Of a stretch of DNA of 64,000 nucleotides, positions 24,001-33,625 are shown in pieces. The stretch is from Clostridia bacterium. Lineage in GTDB: Bacteria; Bacillota; Clostridia; Oscillospirales; Acutalibacteraceae. The stretch's first letter is position 1. Each line of letters starts with the position of its first letter. Location: NCBI GenBank assembly GCA_017415025.1, contig JAFQJH010000010.1, positions 60,888 to 124,887 of the forward strand, read 5' to 3'. The notes beneath the pieces were generated by a model. The model had not been told where the DNA came from. It was given only the letters and a program-made list of their open reading frames with translations, and ran no database searches. Made by a program: the position numbers and the translations under genes.

Positions 24001-25143
24001 TTACTTTATAATCCTTGCCGTGCCCGGCTCAAAATCAACATAATATTCAACATCAGTCATATCCGTCTTTTTGGGATAATCTGTTGAAAGGATCTGTGTA
24101 CCGCTTAAGAGCGTAAGTTTGCGGTCTTCCTCATTGTAGCTGCCGTAGGTGTCAACCTGCGTTCTGACAATCAGGTTCTTTTCATAAATCAGTTCATTTG
24201 CATATTTTGCGATATCCGCCGGCCTATTGACAAGAAGGAACGAGGCATAGTCCTTATCCCTGTCCTTATAACGGAGCATCGGAAACATTGCCTGCGTTCT
24301 GATTGATTCGTCCTGCTTGATATATTTTGATGTTACGTCGTCCGTGTCGTGCAGAAGTACGACAACCTTGCCTGCGCACTCGTCAAGAGTCAGCCAACCG
24401 TCATTTTCGCGCATTTCCTTGAGTGAGGAATAATCACCCATCATATCCGCAGGGGTAATCAGCGTATCGCCGAACACATCAATCAAAAGCTTATCAATCT
24501 CATTGGCATATTTAACGTTCATAAAGCGCATTCCGACTTCAAGCAGGAAAAATTCCTTCGGCTCGACAATAATGGTAATCGGCAAATGGCACGGATTCGC
24601 ATCCGACCACATCTTGATCTCTTCAAGCGCAAGTCTGAAATTGTAACACGATGAGGTCATATCGAGCAGCGGTGAATGCGAGCAGACAAAGCTGACATCA
24701 TCCCCGTCAACAACCGTTTCGATATCAAGCTCAACACTTCTTATACCGAGGTTGAACTGCTCGGTGAGAGTATCACTGCTGTATTCGGGCGCATTACCGT
24801 CGATAAGACCGAAGGTTACGTTTTCAAGATCACGGTAAAGCTTGCGATAAGACGGCACACTCTCGAGCTGATAGCTGTTGTGCGTTGCAATATATGCAAC
24901 CTCGTTGAACTTAACGCCGTCAGCATACGCTTTTGAGACATCAAAGCCTGCGAGGGCTGACTCGTCCGCTTTTTGGTAATTTCCGCTTGCATAAGCCTCA
25001 GAAAGCGACTCTACCCTTTCAATCTGCTGTGCAATGTTTTCCTCTCTCTCGCTTTTGCTTTCTGTAATTATGCAGGGCAGACCCGTAAACAAGAAAAAAA
25101 GCAATGAGAGGAAAGAAGCAACAAATTTAAATACAGCTTGCAT
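24001..25143 (-). CDS. Secreted phosphoinositide phospholipase C-like phosphodiesterase
   Basis: Start set at the ATG at 25143 after GGGTGA; the frame extends further upstream but through the terminator of the preceding gene. 380 residues with a signal peptide (MQAVFKFVASFLSLLFFLFTGL), the catalytic region IATHNSYQLE with one active-site His, LGIRSVELDIETV, the second His in VCSHSPLLDM, and IIVEPKEFFL. This matches the Ca2+-dependent PI-PLC-like (PLC-C1) phosphodiesterases. It may act on exogenous phosphoinositides or glycerophosphodiesters. Its substrate is not known. Confidence 0.85.
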   Translation of the reverse strand: MQAVFKFVASFLSLLFFLFTGLPCIITESKSEREENIAQQIERVESLSEAYASGNYQKADESALAGFDVSKAYADGVKFNEVAYIATHNSYQLESVPSYRKLYRDLENVTFGLIDGNAPEYSSDTLTEQFNLGIRSVELDIETVVDGDDVSFVCSHSPLLDMTSSCYNFRLALEEIKMWSDANPCHLPITIIVEPKEFFLLEVGMRFMNVKYANEIDKLLIDVFGDTLITPADMMGDYSSLKEMRENDGWLTLDECAGKVVVLLHDTDDVTSKYIKQDESIRTQAMFPMLRYKDRDKDYASFLLVNRPADIAKYANELIYEKNLIVRTQVDTYGSYNEEDRKLTLLSGTQILSTDYPKKTDMTDVEYYVDFEPGTARIIK

Positions 25144-25202
25144 ATAATCACCCAAAAAATTTGATATAAAGATTTTAGCATAAAAAAGTTGAATTTTCAA
25201 TG

Positions 25203-25233
25203 AAAAAACTCCCGAGGTTGCCCTCAGGAGTTT
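25203..25233 (-). terminator. Terminator of the VDGT-repeat gene
   Basis: On the minus strand AAACTCCTGAGG pairs with CCTCGGGAGTTT, followed by TTTTTT. Confidence 0.88.
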
Positions 25234-25251
25234 AACTTTTTTAAAATGCAA

Positions 25252-26259
25252 TTACCACTGAACGTTAGTAAGCTTAACTGTTGTTGTAGCGTTACCCTTA
25301 GCCTGCTTGATACTAACGATTGTGTACTTAACCTGTGTAAGCTCAACGTACCAATCCCAAGAAGCTGTAAGTGACTGGAGCTTGCCTGTCTTTGAATCGA
25401 TAACAGCAACAATCTTTGTGTTTGTTACCTTTTCGATTGCTGACTCTGCTGTACAATCGTCAACACCGTTGATAGCTGTGTGGATGTTTTCAGAATTCTT
25501 GTAGTCGTATGCAGTCTTGTCGCCCTTACCTGCAAAAACGCCTGATCTCTGAAGCGGTGATGTGTCAGAATTTGAAGAATGGTTAGCTGAGCTGTTACCG
25601 TCCTTAAGAGTCATTGTGATTGTGTAGATACCGTTCTTGTCTGCGCAAGAAGCCTGCTTAACGTCGCCTGCTGCAAGAGAAGCCTTGCTGAGGTTTTCCT
25701 GCTTGCCCTTAGCGTTATCCCACTGTGTTGTACCAACACCGAGGAACTCGTTAACCATATCAACAACGAGCTGAATCTTGAGGAGAGCACCGCCGTCAAG
25801 GCTGTGCATTACAGTTGTTCTGCTCTTCTTGAAACCAGCCTTTGAGCTGATAACCTTGTTGATAGCGTTGTTGTAATAAGCTGTGATTTCAGCATTTGTT
25901 GCCGGAGCCTTGGGGCCGTTGTCAGCGCCTGCGCTGGGTGTTGTAGCATCTGTACCTGCATCAGGTGTTGTAGCATCTGTGCCTGCGTCAGGTGTTGTAG
26001 CATCTGTACCGTCAACTGTGCCGTCTACCGTACCGTCTACTGTGCCGTCAACTGTACCGTCAACTGTGCCATCAACAGTACCGTCTACTGTACCGTCAAC
26101 TGAACCTGCATCTGTTGATACGTTGCCTGCTGATTCTGCTGCAAGCTTAGCAGCTTCGATCTTTGCATCTGCAATCTTGCCCATACCGAGCATACCTGTT
26201 ACAGAGATAGCAACTACACAGATAATTGCTGTCACGCACTGAAAAATTGTGTTTTTCAT
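25252..26259 (-). CDS. Exported protein with VDGT and DATTPDAGT tandem repeats
   Basis: 335 residues, ATG at 26259 after GGGAGAAG. An N-terminal hydrophobic segment (residues 5-28) is an uncleaved anchor or a signal peptide without a clear lipobox. Residues about 52-83 are eight VDGT units and about 84-110 three DATTPDAGT-like units, forming an acidic stalk. A C-terminal domain of about 210 residues carries the pattern shared with the lipoprotein at 15100 (see there). Function unknown; the build suggests a domain held away from the membrane. Confidence 0.88.
   Translation of the reverse strand: MKNTIFQCVTAIICVVAISVTGMLGMGKIADAKIEAAKLAAESAGNVSTDAGSVDGTVDGTVDGTVDGTVDGTVDGTVDGTVDGTDATTPDAGTDATTPDAGTDATTPSAGADNGPKAPATNAEITAYYNNAINKVISSKAGFKKSRTTVMHSLDGGALLKIQLVVDMVNEFLGVGTTQWDNAKGKQENLSKASLAAGDVKQASCADKNGIYTITMTLKDGNSSANHSSNSDTSPLQRSGVFAGKGDKTAYDYKNSENIHTAINGVDDCTAESAIEKVTNTKIVAVIDSKTGKLQSLTASWDWYVELTQVKYTIVSIKQAKGNATTTVKLTNVQW
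25928..26103. repeat. In-frame minisatellite: 27-bp and 12-bp tandem repeats
   Basis: Three 27-bp units with core GGTGTTGTAGCATCTGT (about 25928-26005) are followed by eight 12-bp units of type CCGTCAACTGTA (about 26006-26103). Units differ mainly at wobble positions (CCGTCAACT, CCGTCTACC, CCATCAACA). Unit lengths are multiples of three, so copy-number change alters stalk length and not frame. Confidence 0.88.
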
Positions 26260-26462
26260 ACGAATCTTCTCCCTACATTAATAATTTTATGTTTTTCGTC
26301 ATTTACAGACATAAGCATAATAACACATCTGTATTAAAAAATCCAGCATTTTTTATACTTTTTAAAATTTTTGTGAACTAAGCAAAAAAACATCGCTGAA
26401 TAATAGATTTTTGCTATTTAATATGTTATAATACATTTTATAATGTGCGGAGGTGGGCCGAA

Positions 26463-27221
26463 TTGAGCAAAAAATTTATTTCGTGGAATGTTAACGGAAT
26501 CCGTGCCTGTATAACAAAGGGCTTTATGGACGTTTTCAATAAGCTTGATGCAGACATCTTCTGCCTGCAGGAGACAAAGATGCAGGAAGGTCAGCTCGAG
26601 CTTGCACTCGACGGCTATCACCAATATTGGCACTATGCCGAAAAGAAGGGCTATTCGGGCACGGCAATCTTCACAAAGGAAGAGCCGATAAGCGTCCGTT
26701 ACGGCATCGGTGTCTCCGAGCTTGACACAGAGGGCAGAATAATCACCCTCGAATTTGACGACTTTTATTTCATCACGGAATACGTCCCGAATGCGCAGGA
26801 CGGACTTAAAAGAATCGACCACCGTATGAAGTGGGAGGATGCCTTCCGCAGCTATGTGTGCGAGCTCAAAAAGACAAAGGGTGTTGTTTTCTGCGGTGAC
26901 CTTAACGTTGCGCACAAGGAAATCGACCTTAAAAACCCGAAGACGAACCGTGGCAATCCCGGATTTTCCGACGAGGAAAGAGGTAAATTCGGCGAGCTTC
27001 TTGATGCGGGCTTTATTGACACCTTCAGATATTTTTATCCCGACCTTGAAAACGCTTACAGCTGGTGGTCTTACCGCTTCAAGGCAAGGGAGAAAAACGT
27101 CGGCTGGCGTATTGACTATTTCGTTGTTTCGGATGATATGGCTGACCGCCTTGAGGGAGCAAAAATTCATTCGGATATCTACGGCTCCGACCATTGTCCC
27201 GTTGAGCTGACGATAAAGTGA
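26463..27221 (+). CDS. xth: Exodeoxyribonuclease III
   Basis: Start set at the TTG at 26463, 7-8 nt after GGAGGTG (MSKKFISWNVNGIRAC); the in-frame GTG at 26445 overlaps this site. 252 residues with the EEP-family residues: N in SWNVNGIR, E in LQETKMQ, Y in ITEYVPN, D-N in FCGDLNVAHKEID, D in WRIDYFVVS and the final H in YGSDHCPVEL. It cleaves at abasic sites and trims 3' ends in DNA repair. A -10-like TATAAT lies at 26439. It heads a cluster with an exported protein, dCMP deaminase and secA. Confidence 0.95.
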   Translation: MSKKFISWNVNGIRACITKGFMDVFNKLDADIFCLQETKMQEGQLELALDGYHQYWHYAEKKGYSGTAIFTKEEPISVRYGIGVSELDTEGRIITLEFDDFYFITEYVPNAQDGLKRIDHRMKWEDAFRSYVCELKKTKGVVFCGDLNVAHKEIDLKNPKTNRGNPGFSDEERGKFGELLDAGFIDTFRYFYPDLENAYSWWSYRFKAREKNVGWRIDYFVVSDDMADRLEGAKIHSDIYGSDHCPVELTIK

Positions 27222-27231
27222 GGAATTTACA

Positions 27232-28494
27232 ATGACTAAAAACAATAAAATTGTACTCGGCATTCTTGCTGTAATTCTCGTTGTTGCGGTTGCTTTTACC
27301 GCGCTGACAAGCAGTGATGCTTTCCTGCAGAAAATCACGGGCAGTATTGATACAGCTTCGGCAGAAGCTCTTGACAGCCTCTCCCCCGTTTCTTTCGACA
27401 CGGATTATCCACTCGTTCAGACCGAGCAGAAGGATTTGTTCTACGAAATGCATCCTGACGGCACTTTCAAGTTTTATAAATACGCTGACGGAGCTTTTTC
27501 CGAGGTAAACGGAGTCAAGACAAAGGACGTTCAGCTCACCTGCTCTTCACAGAAGGTCAAGGTTAAGCTCCACTACCTTCCGACCGATGCAGGTACTGTC
27601 GGCTACGGCTTATTCAACTCAAAGCAAGACGGCACACAAACCAAAAACTTTTCTTACATCTTCGTCCGTATGACGGATTGCCCGAAGGCTTACGCTTCAC
27701 AGGTTAAAACACAGTACATTCTGCTGACAGATATGGAAAGTGCTGATGCTTATAAGAGCGAAAAAACATATTCCGATATGTATTCGTTCGATTTGAGTTC
27801 GGGCAAAACAAGCCTTGTTATTTCACAGCGCGACCGACTTGTTCAGGCTGACGGCACGATGCGTGAGGATTGGACAATCTTTACCGACACAATGCTCAAC
27901 AATAACGAAAAGTACGACCTTTTCGCCTCCTGCCGTAACCACGACACAACGGCAGCCGAGCAGAAATACGATTTCCTTACAATAGCCAATTCCAAGTCGA
28001 TGAAGAAAGGCTCGGCAACAACCGTTTCCGATTCTCCGAGCTATGTCATCCGTGAAAAGGACGGCGCGTATTACTGCTTCGCCAATACCGAAAAGGGCTT
28101 TGACCTTATCAGAAACGGCGACAAGAAGAAGCCTCTTGCAAGCTTTGACGGAGTTTTCTCCGATTACGCAGTCAGCGGGAACTACCTGCTGGGCAAAAAT
28201 GATTTTAAGGTAACAGACATCACAACGGGCGAAAGCGTTTCGCTCAAGAAGGCTACCTTCACCGAATTCTCAGGCTTTATTGCAAACGGCACGGGCACAA
28301 AGTTTGCAGTTTTCTGCAACGGTGAACAGCAGTCGATGTTTTTATACGATACCGAGAACGACGAAACAAAGGTTATTACAGACAGTATCTTCGACAACGG
28401 CATCCGCAATTTCTGCTTTATTGATAACAATACCGTGCTTTTCTCCTCATATAACGAGGCTGGCACAGCAGAAAACAGAATAATTACGTTTTAA
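27232..28494 (+). CDS. Membrane-anchored protein, possibly beta-propeller, unknown function
   Basis: 420 residues; ATG 27232 after GAGGAA, 10 nt downstream of xth. Residues 7-26 are an N-terminal transmembrane anchor (VLGILAVILVVAVAFTALTS). The remainder is extracellular and beta-rich, with recurring blade-like pieces (SYVIREKDGAYYCFAN, YFLYDTENDETKVITDS, NFCFIDNNTVLFSSY) that suggest a WD/TolB-like propeller. No enzyme motif is visible. I do not recognise a family. Confidence 0.83.
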   Translation: MTKNNKIVLGILAVILVVAVAFTALTSSDAFLQKITGSIDTASAEALDSLSPVSFDTDYPLVQTEQKDLFYEMHPDGTFKFYKYADGAFSEVNGVKTKDVQLTCSSQKVKVKLHYLPTDAGTVGYGLFNSKQDGTQTKNFSYIFVRMTDCPKAYASQVKTQYILLTDMESADAYKSEKTYSDMYSFDLSSGKTSLVISQRDRLVQADGTMREDWTIFTDTMLNNNEKYDLFASCRNHDTTAAEQKYDFLTIANSKSMKKGSATTVSDSPSYVIREKDGAYYCFANTEKGFDLIRNGDKKKPLASFDGVFSDYAVSGNYLLGKNDFKVTDITTGESVSLKKATFTEFSGFIANGTGTKFAVFCNGEQQSMFLYDTENDETKVITDSIFDNGIRNFCFIDNNTVLFSSYNEAGTAENRIITF

Positions 28495-28508
28495 GGAGCG
28501 TGACACGA

Positions 28509-29009
28509 ATGGCTAAAAGAGAAGATTATATTTCCTGGGACGAATATTTTATGGGCATCGCTATGCTCTCTTCAATGAGAAGCAAGGACCCCAGCACACA
28601 GGTCGGCGCCTGTATCGTCAACGAAAACAAGAAGATTATGTCCGTCGGCTACAACGGCTTCCCTCACGGCTGCAGTGACGACGACTTCCCGTGGGAAAGA
28701 GCGGGCGACAGCGAAATTGACACCAAATACCCTTTCGTGTGCCACGCTGAACTCAATGCAATCCTCAACAACGCGGGTGCACCGCTTCAGGGTTGCTCAA
28801 TCTACGTTGCACTCTTCCCCTGCAACGAATGTGCAAAGGCTATTATTCAGAGCGGTATAAAGAAGGTTCTTTACATCTCTGATAAATATAAGGACACCGA
28901 CGGCGTTAAGGCATCCAAAAAGATGTTCGACGCGGCAGGTGTCGAATACAAACAGTTGACAATGTCGCGCGACAAGCTCGTTATCAACTTTGACGAAAAA
29001 CTTATATGA
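28509..29009 (+). CDS. dCMP deaminase family protein
   Basis: ATG 28509 with AAGGAG upstream; a GTG at 28500 is too close to that site. 166 residues with zinc site HAELNAIL (His ligand and catalytic Glu) and PCNECAK (two Cys ligands), and the substrate loop GYNGFPHG. It probably deaminates dCMP to dUMP for dTTP synthesis. A second family member lies at 53488-53973, and their sequences differ substantially. Confidence 0.92.
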   Translation: MAKREDYISWDEYFMGIAMLSSMRSKDPSTQVGACIVNENKKIMSVGYNGFPHGCSDDDFPWERAGDSEIDTKYPFVCHAELNAILNNAGAPLQGCSIYVALFPCNECAKAIIQSGIKKVLYISDKYKDTDGVKASKKMFDAAGVEYKQLTMSRDKLVINFDEKLI

Positions 29010-29041
29010 CACTTATTTAACTTTTGAAAGGACATACACCA

Positions 29042-31783
29042 ATGGGCTTATTAAAAATGATTTTCGGTGATTATTCCACCAAAGAGGTCAAGAGAATAAC
29101 ACCGATTAAAAACAAGGTTCTCGCACTTGAAGAAGAGTATACAAAGCTCTCCGACAAGGAGCTTCAGCACAAAACGGTTGAATTCAAGGAGCGTCTTGCA
29201 AACGGCGAAACGCTCGACGATATCCTCCCCGAGGCATTCGCCGCCTGCCGTGAGGCTTCGTGGCGTGTTCTCGGAATGAAGCACTTCCCCGTGCAGATTA
29301 TCGGCGGTATCGTGCTTCATCAGGGACGAATTGCAGAAATGAAAACAGGTGAAGGTAAAACTCTCGTTGCTACCCTCCCCGCTTACCTCAATGCTCTTTC
29401 AGGCAAGGGCGTTCACATCGTTACGGTCAACGATTACCTCGCTCGCCGTGACTCCGAGTGGATGGGCAAGCTTTACCGCTTTATGGGTCTTTCCGTCGGA
29501 CTTATCGTTCACGGTCTTAACAACGACGAACGTAAGGCGGCTTATAACGCAGACATCACTTACGGTACAAACAACGAGATGGGCTTTGACTATCTCCGTG
29601 ACAATATGGTTCCCTATAAGGATCACAAGGTTCAGCGCGGTCATAACTTTGCCGTAGTTGACGAGGTTGACTCAATCCTTATCGACGAAGCAAGAACTCC
29701 GCTTATTATTTCGGGCAGAGGCGACCGTTCAACAGAGCTCTACACTCTCGCAAACAACTTTGTCCGCAACCTTACAAAGGCTGTCGTTAAAGAAATCGAC
29801 TCCAAGCAGAATGCCGAGGACGTTGCTGACGGCGACTACGTTGTTGACGAAAAGGCACGCACCGCATCTCTCACAAAGAGCGGTATCGCAAAGGCAGAGT
29901 CATATTTCAATGTCGAAAATCTTATGGATGCCGACAATATGACACTCCTTCATCACATCAACCAGGCAATCAAGGCTGTCGGCGTTATGCGCCGTGATAT
30001 CGACTACGTTGTAAAAGACAATCAGGTTCTTATCGTTGACGAATTCACGGGACGTATTATGCTCGGCAGAAGATATAACGAGGGTCTTCATCAGGCTATT
30101 GAAGCTAAGGAAGGCGTTAAAGTTGAGCACGAGAGCAAAACTCTCGCTACAATCACATTCCAGAACTATTTCCGTCTTTACTCCAAGCTTTCAGGTATGA
30201 CAGGTACTGCGATGACGGAAAGTCAGGAATTCCAGGAAATCTACACCCTTGACGTTGTTGAAATACCGACCAACAGACCGATGATCCGTAAGGACAATGA
30301 TGACGTTGTTTACAAGACAGAGGCGGCAAAGTTCAACGCTCTTATCGAGCAGATTATCGAATGTCACGAAAAGGGACAGCCCGTGCTTGTAGGTACAATT
30401 TCAATCGAAAAGTCAGAGGTGCTTTCCAAGCTTCTCAAGCGCCGCGGTATCAAACACGAGGTGCTCAACGCAAAGCATCACGACAAGGAAGCTGAAATCG
30501 TTGCGCAGGCAGGTAAGCTCGGCGCGGTTACAATCGCAACAAATATGGCGGGCCGCGGTACCGACATTATGCTCGGCGGTAACGCTGAATACCTCGCAAA
30601 GGCTGCAATGCGCCGTAAGGGCTATACTGAAGAGCTCATTGTTGAGGCAACAGGCTTTGCAGAGACAGATAACGAGGATATCATCAACGCAAGAAAAGAA
30701 TTTACTGCGCTTGAAAAGCAGTTCAAGGAAGAAATCAGCGGCGAGGCACAGCAGGTACGCGATGCAGGCGGCCTCTTCATCATCGGCACAGAGCGCCACG
30801 ACTCCCGCCGAATTGATAACCAGCTCCGCGGACGTGCAGGCCGTCAGGGTGACCCCGGTGCAAGCCGTTTCTACCTCTCACTTGAGGACGACCTTATGCG
30901 TCTCTTCGGCGGAGACAGAATGCAGAGCCTTATGACAACTCTCAACGCTGACGAGGATATGCCGATTACAAACAAGATGATTACAAAATCAATCGAATCG
31001 GCACAGAAGAAGAAGGAATCACAGAACTTTGCAATCCGTAAGAGCGTTCTTAAATACGACGACGTTATGAACAGACAGCGTGAGCTTATCTACGGTCAGC
31101 GTAACCGCGTTCTTGACGGTGAGGATATCAAGGCATCCATTCTCAAGATGCTCGACGAATCCGTTGAGGAATCTGTTGAATTCTACTGTCCGACAGCTTT
31201 GCAGAAGTCCGATTGGAACATCAAGGGTCTGCGCGAAAAGTACCTCGGCTGGATTACAGAGCCGACAGACTTTGAGGACGAGGCTTCTTTTGACAGAGAC
31301 GAGGCAAAGCAGATGCTTCTCGAAAGAGGTCACGAGCGTTATGAGGCACGTGAAGCAGAGCTTACACCCGAGGTTATGAGAAGTCTTGAGCATATGATTC
31401 TTCTCCGTAACGTTGACACCTTCTGGATGGAGCATATCGACTCTATGGAGGAGCTCAAGCGCGGTATCGGACTTCGTGCTTACGGTAATCAGGACCCCGT
31501 TGTCGCTTACCGTATGGAAAGCTACGATATGTTCGACGAGATGAGCACATCTATCCGCGAATCGACAGTCCGTCAGATGCTTACGGTCAGAATCCGCAGT
31601 GAGGAAGACACTAAGCGCGAACAGACGGCAAAGGTTACAAGCGAAAGCGGTGCTTCCGACGGAAGTGAAAAAGGCAGAACTGTCCGCAAGAAAGAGACTC
31701 CCGGTCCGAACGATCCATGTCCCTGTGGCAGCGGCAAGAAATACAAAAAGTGCTGCGGCAATCCGAGCAACCAGAGTAAATAA
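29042..31783 (+). CDS. secA: Preprotein translocase ATPase SecA
   Basis: Start is ATG 29042 after GAAAGGA (a TTG at 29024 is the site's own upstream frame). 913 residues: Walker [14 protein letters not shown], the [19 protein letters not shown] motif, the preprotein cross-linking domain, helicase motif [10 protein letters not shown] and [20 protein letters not shown], and a C-terminal zinc-binding SEC-C motif ([17 protein letters not shown]). It drives Sec-dependent export, which serves the many secreted proteins here. Confidence 0.98.
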   Translation: MGLLKMIFGDYSTKEVKRITPIKNKVLALEEEYTKLSDKELQHKTVEFKERLANGETLDDILPEAFAACREASWRVLGMKHFPVQIIGGIVLHQGRIAEMKTGEGKTLVATLPAYLNALSGKGVHIVTVNDYLARRDSEWMGKLYRFMGLSVGLIVHGLNNDERKAAYNADITYGTNNEMGFDYLRDNMVPYKDHKVQRGHNFAVVDEVDSILIDEARTPLIISGRGDRSTELYTLANNFVRNLTKAVVKEIDSKQNAEDVADGDYVVDEKARTASLTKSGIAKAESYFNVENLMDADNMTLLHHINQAIKAVGVMRRDIDYVVKDNQVLIVDEFTGRIMLGRRYNEGLHQAIEAKEGVKVEHESKTLATITFQNYFRLYSKLSGMTGTAMTESQEFQEIYTLDVVEIPTNRPMIRKDNDDVVYKTEAAKFNALIEQIIECHEKGQPVLVGTISIEKSEVLSKLLKRRGIKHEVLNAKHHDKEAEIVAQAGKLGAVTIATNMAGRGTDIMLGGNAEYLAKAAMRRKGYTEELIVEATGFAETDNEDIINARKEFTALEKQFKEEISGEAQQVRDAGGLFIIGTERHDSRRIDNQLRGRAGRQGDPGASRFYLSLEDDLMRLFGGDRMQSLMTTLNADEDMPITNKMITKSIESAQKKKESQNFAIRKSVLKYDDVMNRQRELIYGQRNRVLDGEDIKASILKMLDESVEESVEFYCPTALQKSDWNIKGLREKYLGWITEPTDFEDEASFDRDEAKQMLLERGHERYEAREAELTPEVMRSLEHMILLRNVDTFWMEHIDSMEELKRGIGLRAYGNQDPVVAYRMESYDMFDEMSTSIRESTVRQMLTVRIRSEEDTKREQTAKVTSESGASDGSEKGRTVRKKETPGPNDPCPCGSGKKYKKCCGNPSNQSK

Positions 31784-31792
31784 AGCAAAAAC

Positions 31793-31825
31793 AATGAGCG
31801 GTTCGATTGAACCGCTCATTTTATT
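31793..31825. terminator. Bidirectional terminator between secA and aspS
   Basis: AATGAGCGGTTC pairs with GAACCGCTCATT across a 4-nt loop, followed by TTATT on the plus strand. Confidence 0.9.
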
Positions 31826-31837
31826 ATACTATATATA

Positions 31838-33625
31838 TTAGTCTTCTTTAACCTTGAGTGCGATACCGAGCTCATCAAGCTGAATTGTATCAACTGCTGC
31901 CGGACACTCTGTCATCGGCTCGCTTGCGTTCTGGACCTTCGGGTAAGCAACAACATCACGAAGGCTCTCACAGCCGAGCATCTGCATAACAAGTCTGTCA
32001 AGACCGATACCCATACCACCGTGAGGCGGTGCACCGTACTTGAATGCATCGGTAAGATAACCGAACTTTGCATAAGCCTCTTCGTCAGAAAGACCGAGGA
32101 GAGTGAACATTCTCTTCTGAAGGTCGGGGTTTGTGATACGGATTGAGCCCGAGCTGAGCTCTACACCGTTGAGAACAAGGTCATAAGCCTTTGCGCGTAC
32201 CTGAGCCTTGTCTGTTTCAAGATACTCGAGGCACTCGTCCATCGGGGATGTGAACGGGTGGTGCATTGCAACCCAGGTCTGTGCATCCTCGTCCCAATCG
32301 AAGAACGGGAACTCTGTAATCCAGAGAAGATTGAACTTGTCCTGCGGAATGATATCGAGCTTCTTTGCAACCTCCTGACGGAGTGCGCCGAGAACGGAAT
32401 ATACGATAGAATTCTTGACGTCGCCGATGATGAGAACAACGTCGCCTGCCTGTGCATCTGCACGCTCAAGGATAGCCTTCATCTCATCCTCTGTCATAAA
32501 CTTTGCAAAGGAGGATGCCATTGTGCCGTCCTCGTTAAGTCTCACCCAAGCGAGACCCTTTGCACCGCTGCCGCGTACCATTTCCGTAAGCTTGTCGATT
32601 TCCTTACGTGTAAGCTTTGAAACAGCACCCTTTGCAGTAATACCGCGGACTGAACCGCCCTCTGCAACGGGACCGCTGAATACGCCGAATCCGCAATCCT
32701 TAACAAGGTCGCTCAAATCGTAAAGCTCCATAGCATAGCGTGTATCGGGCTTGTCCGAGCCGTAACGGTCCATAGCCTCTTTATAAGTAAGGCGCGGAAT
32801 GGGAGTTTCGATTTCAACACCGAGAGCCTCTTTGAAAACTCTCTTCATATATCCCTCACCGATTGCAAGAACGTCCTCCATATCAACAAAGGACATTTCA
32901 AGGTCAATCTGTGTGAACTCGGGCTGACGGTCAGCACGAAGGTCCTCGTCGCGGAAGCAACGTGCAATCTGCATATATCTGTCAAAGCCCGCTACCATTG
33001 AAAGCTGCTTGTAAAGCTGGGGTGACTGCGGAAGAGCATAGAACGTTCCGTTGTGGATACGGCTGGGAACGAGGAAGTCTCTTGCGCCTTCGGGAGTTGA
33101 TTTGATAAGAATCGGTGTTTCAATCTCGATAAAGCCGTTCTCGTCAAAATAGTCACGTGTGATTTTGCAAATCTTGTGACGCATAATGATATTTCTCTGA
33201 AGGTCGGGACGGCGAAGGTCGAGATAACGGTACTTAAGTCTTGTAAGCTCCGATGTCTGGCAGTTTTCAACGATTTCGAACGGCGGAGTTTCGCTCTTGC
33301 CGAGCACTCTCAAATCCTTGACGTCGATTTCGATGTCGCCTGTCGGGATGTCCTTGTTCTTTGAAGAACGCTCACGGACAATACCCTTTGCCATAAGTAC
33401 AAATTCGCTTCTTGCGGCGAAAGCCTTTTCGAAAATTTCCTTATCTGTATTCTCGTCAAATGCGAGCTGAACAATACCTGTTCTGTCACGAAGGTCGATG
33501 AAGATAAGTGCGCCGAGGTCACGCTGACGCTGTACCCAGCCTGCAACAGTAACTTCCTTGCCTGCATCCGTAATTCTGAGGTCACCGCAATAGTCGGTGC
33601 GCTTTAATCCGGTCATAAAATCCAT
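31838..33625 (-). CDS. aspS: Aspartyl-tRNA synthetase
   Basis: 595 residues, bacterial type: N-terminal OB fold (GWVQRQRDLGALIFIDLRDRTGIVQLAF), class II motif 2 (ARCFRDEDLRADRQPEFTQIDLEMSF), a bacterial GAD insertion, and motif 3 (GMGIGLDRLVMQML). Its ATG overlaps the hisS stop codon (ATGTAATGG), so translation is coupled; an ATG at 33616 is an alternative start. Discrimination between Asp-only and Asp/Asn charging cannot be read with certainty. Confidence 0.97.
   Translation of the reverse strand: MDFMTGLKRTDYCGDLRITDAGKEVTVAGWVQRQRDLGALIFIDLRDRTGIVQLAFDENTDKEIFEKAFAARSEFVLMAKGIVRERSSKNKDIPTGDIEIDVKDLRVLGKSETPPFEIVENCQTSELTRLKYRYLDLRRPDLQRNIIMRHKICKITRDYFDENGFIEIETPILIKSTPEGARDFLVPSRIHNGTFYALPQSPQLYKQLSMVAGFDRYMQIARCFRDEDLRADRQPEFTQIDLEMSFVDMEDVLAIGEGYMKRVFKEALGVEIETPIPRLTYKEAMDRYGSDKPDTRYAMELYDLSDLVKDCGFGVFSGPVAEGGSVRGITAKGAVSKLTRKEIDKLTEMVRGSGAKGLAWVRLNEDGTMASSFAKFMTEDEMKAILERADAQAGDVVLIIGDVKNSIVYSVLGALRQEVAKKLDIIPQDKFNLLWITEFPFFDWDEDAQTWVAMHHPFTSPMDECLEYLETDKAQVRAKAYDLVLNGVELSSGSIRITNPDLQKRMFTLLGLSDEEAYAKFGYLTDAFKYGAPPHGGMGIGLDRLVMQMLGCESLRDVVAYPKVQNASEPMTECPAAVDTIQLDELGIALKVKED

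Noticed and set aside
25883..26242. VPST-repeat plus-strand open frame
   Set aside because: It is the antisense reading of the VDGT minisatellite.
26418..27401. 327-codon minus-strand open frame opposite xth
   Set aside because: Antisense of a clear exonuclease III gene; no ribosome site or known domain.
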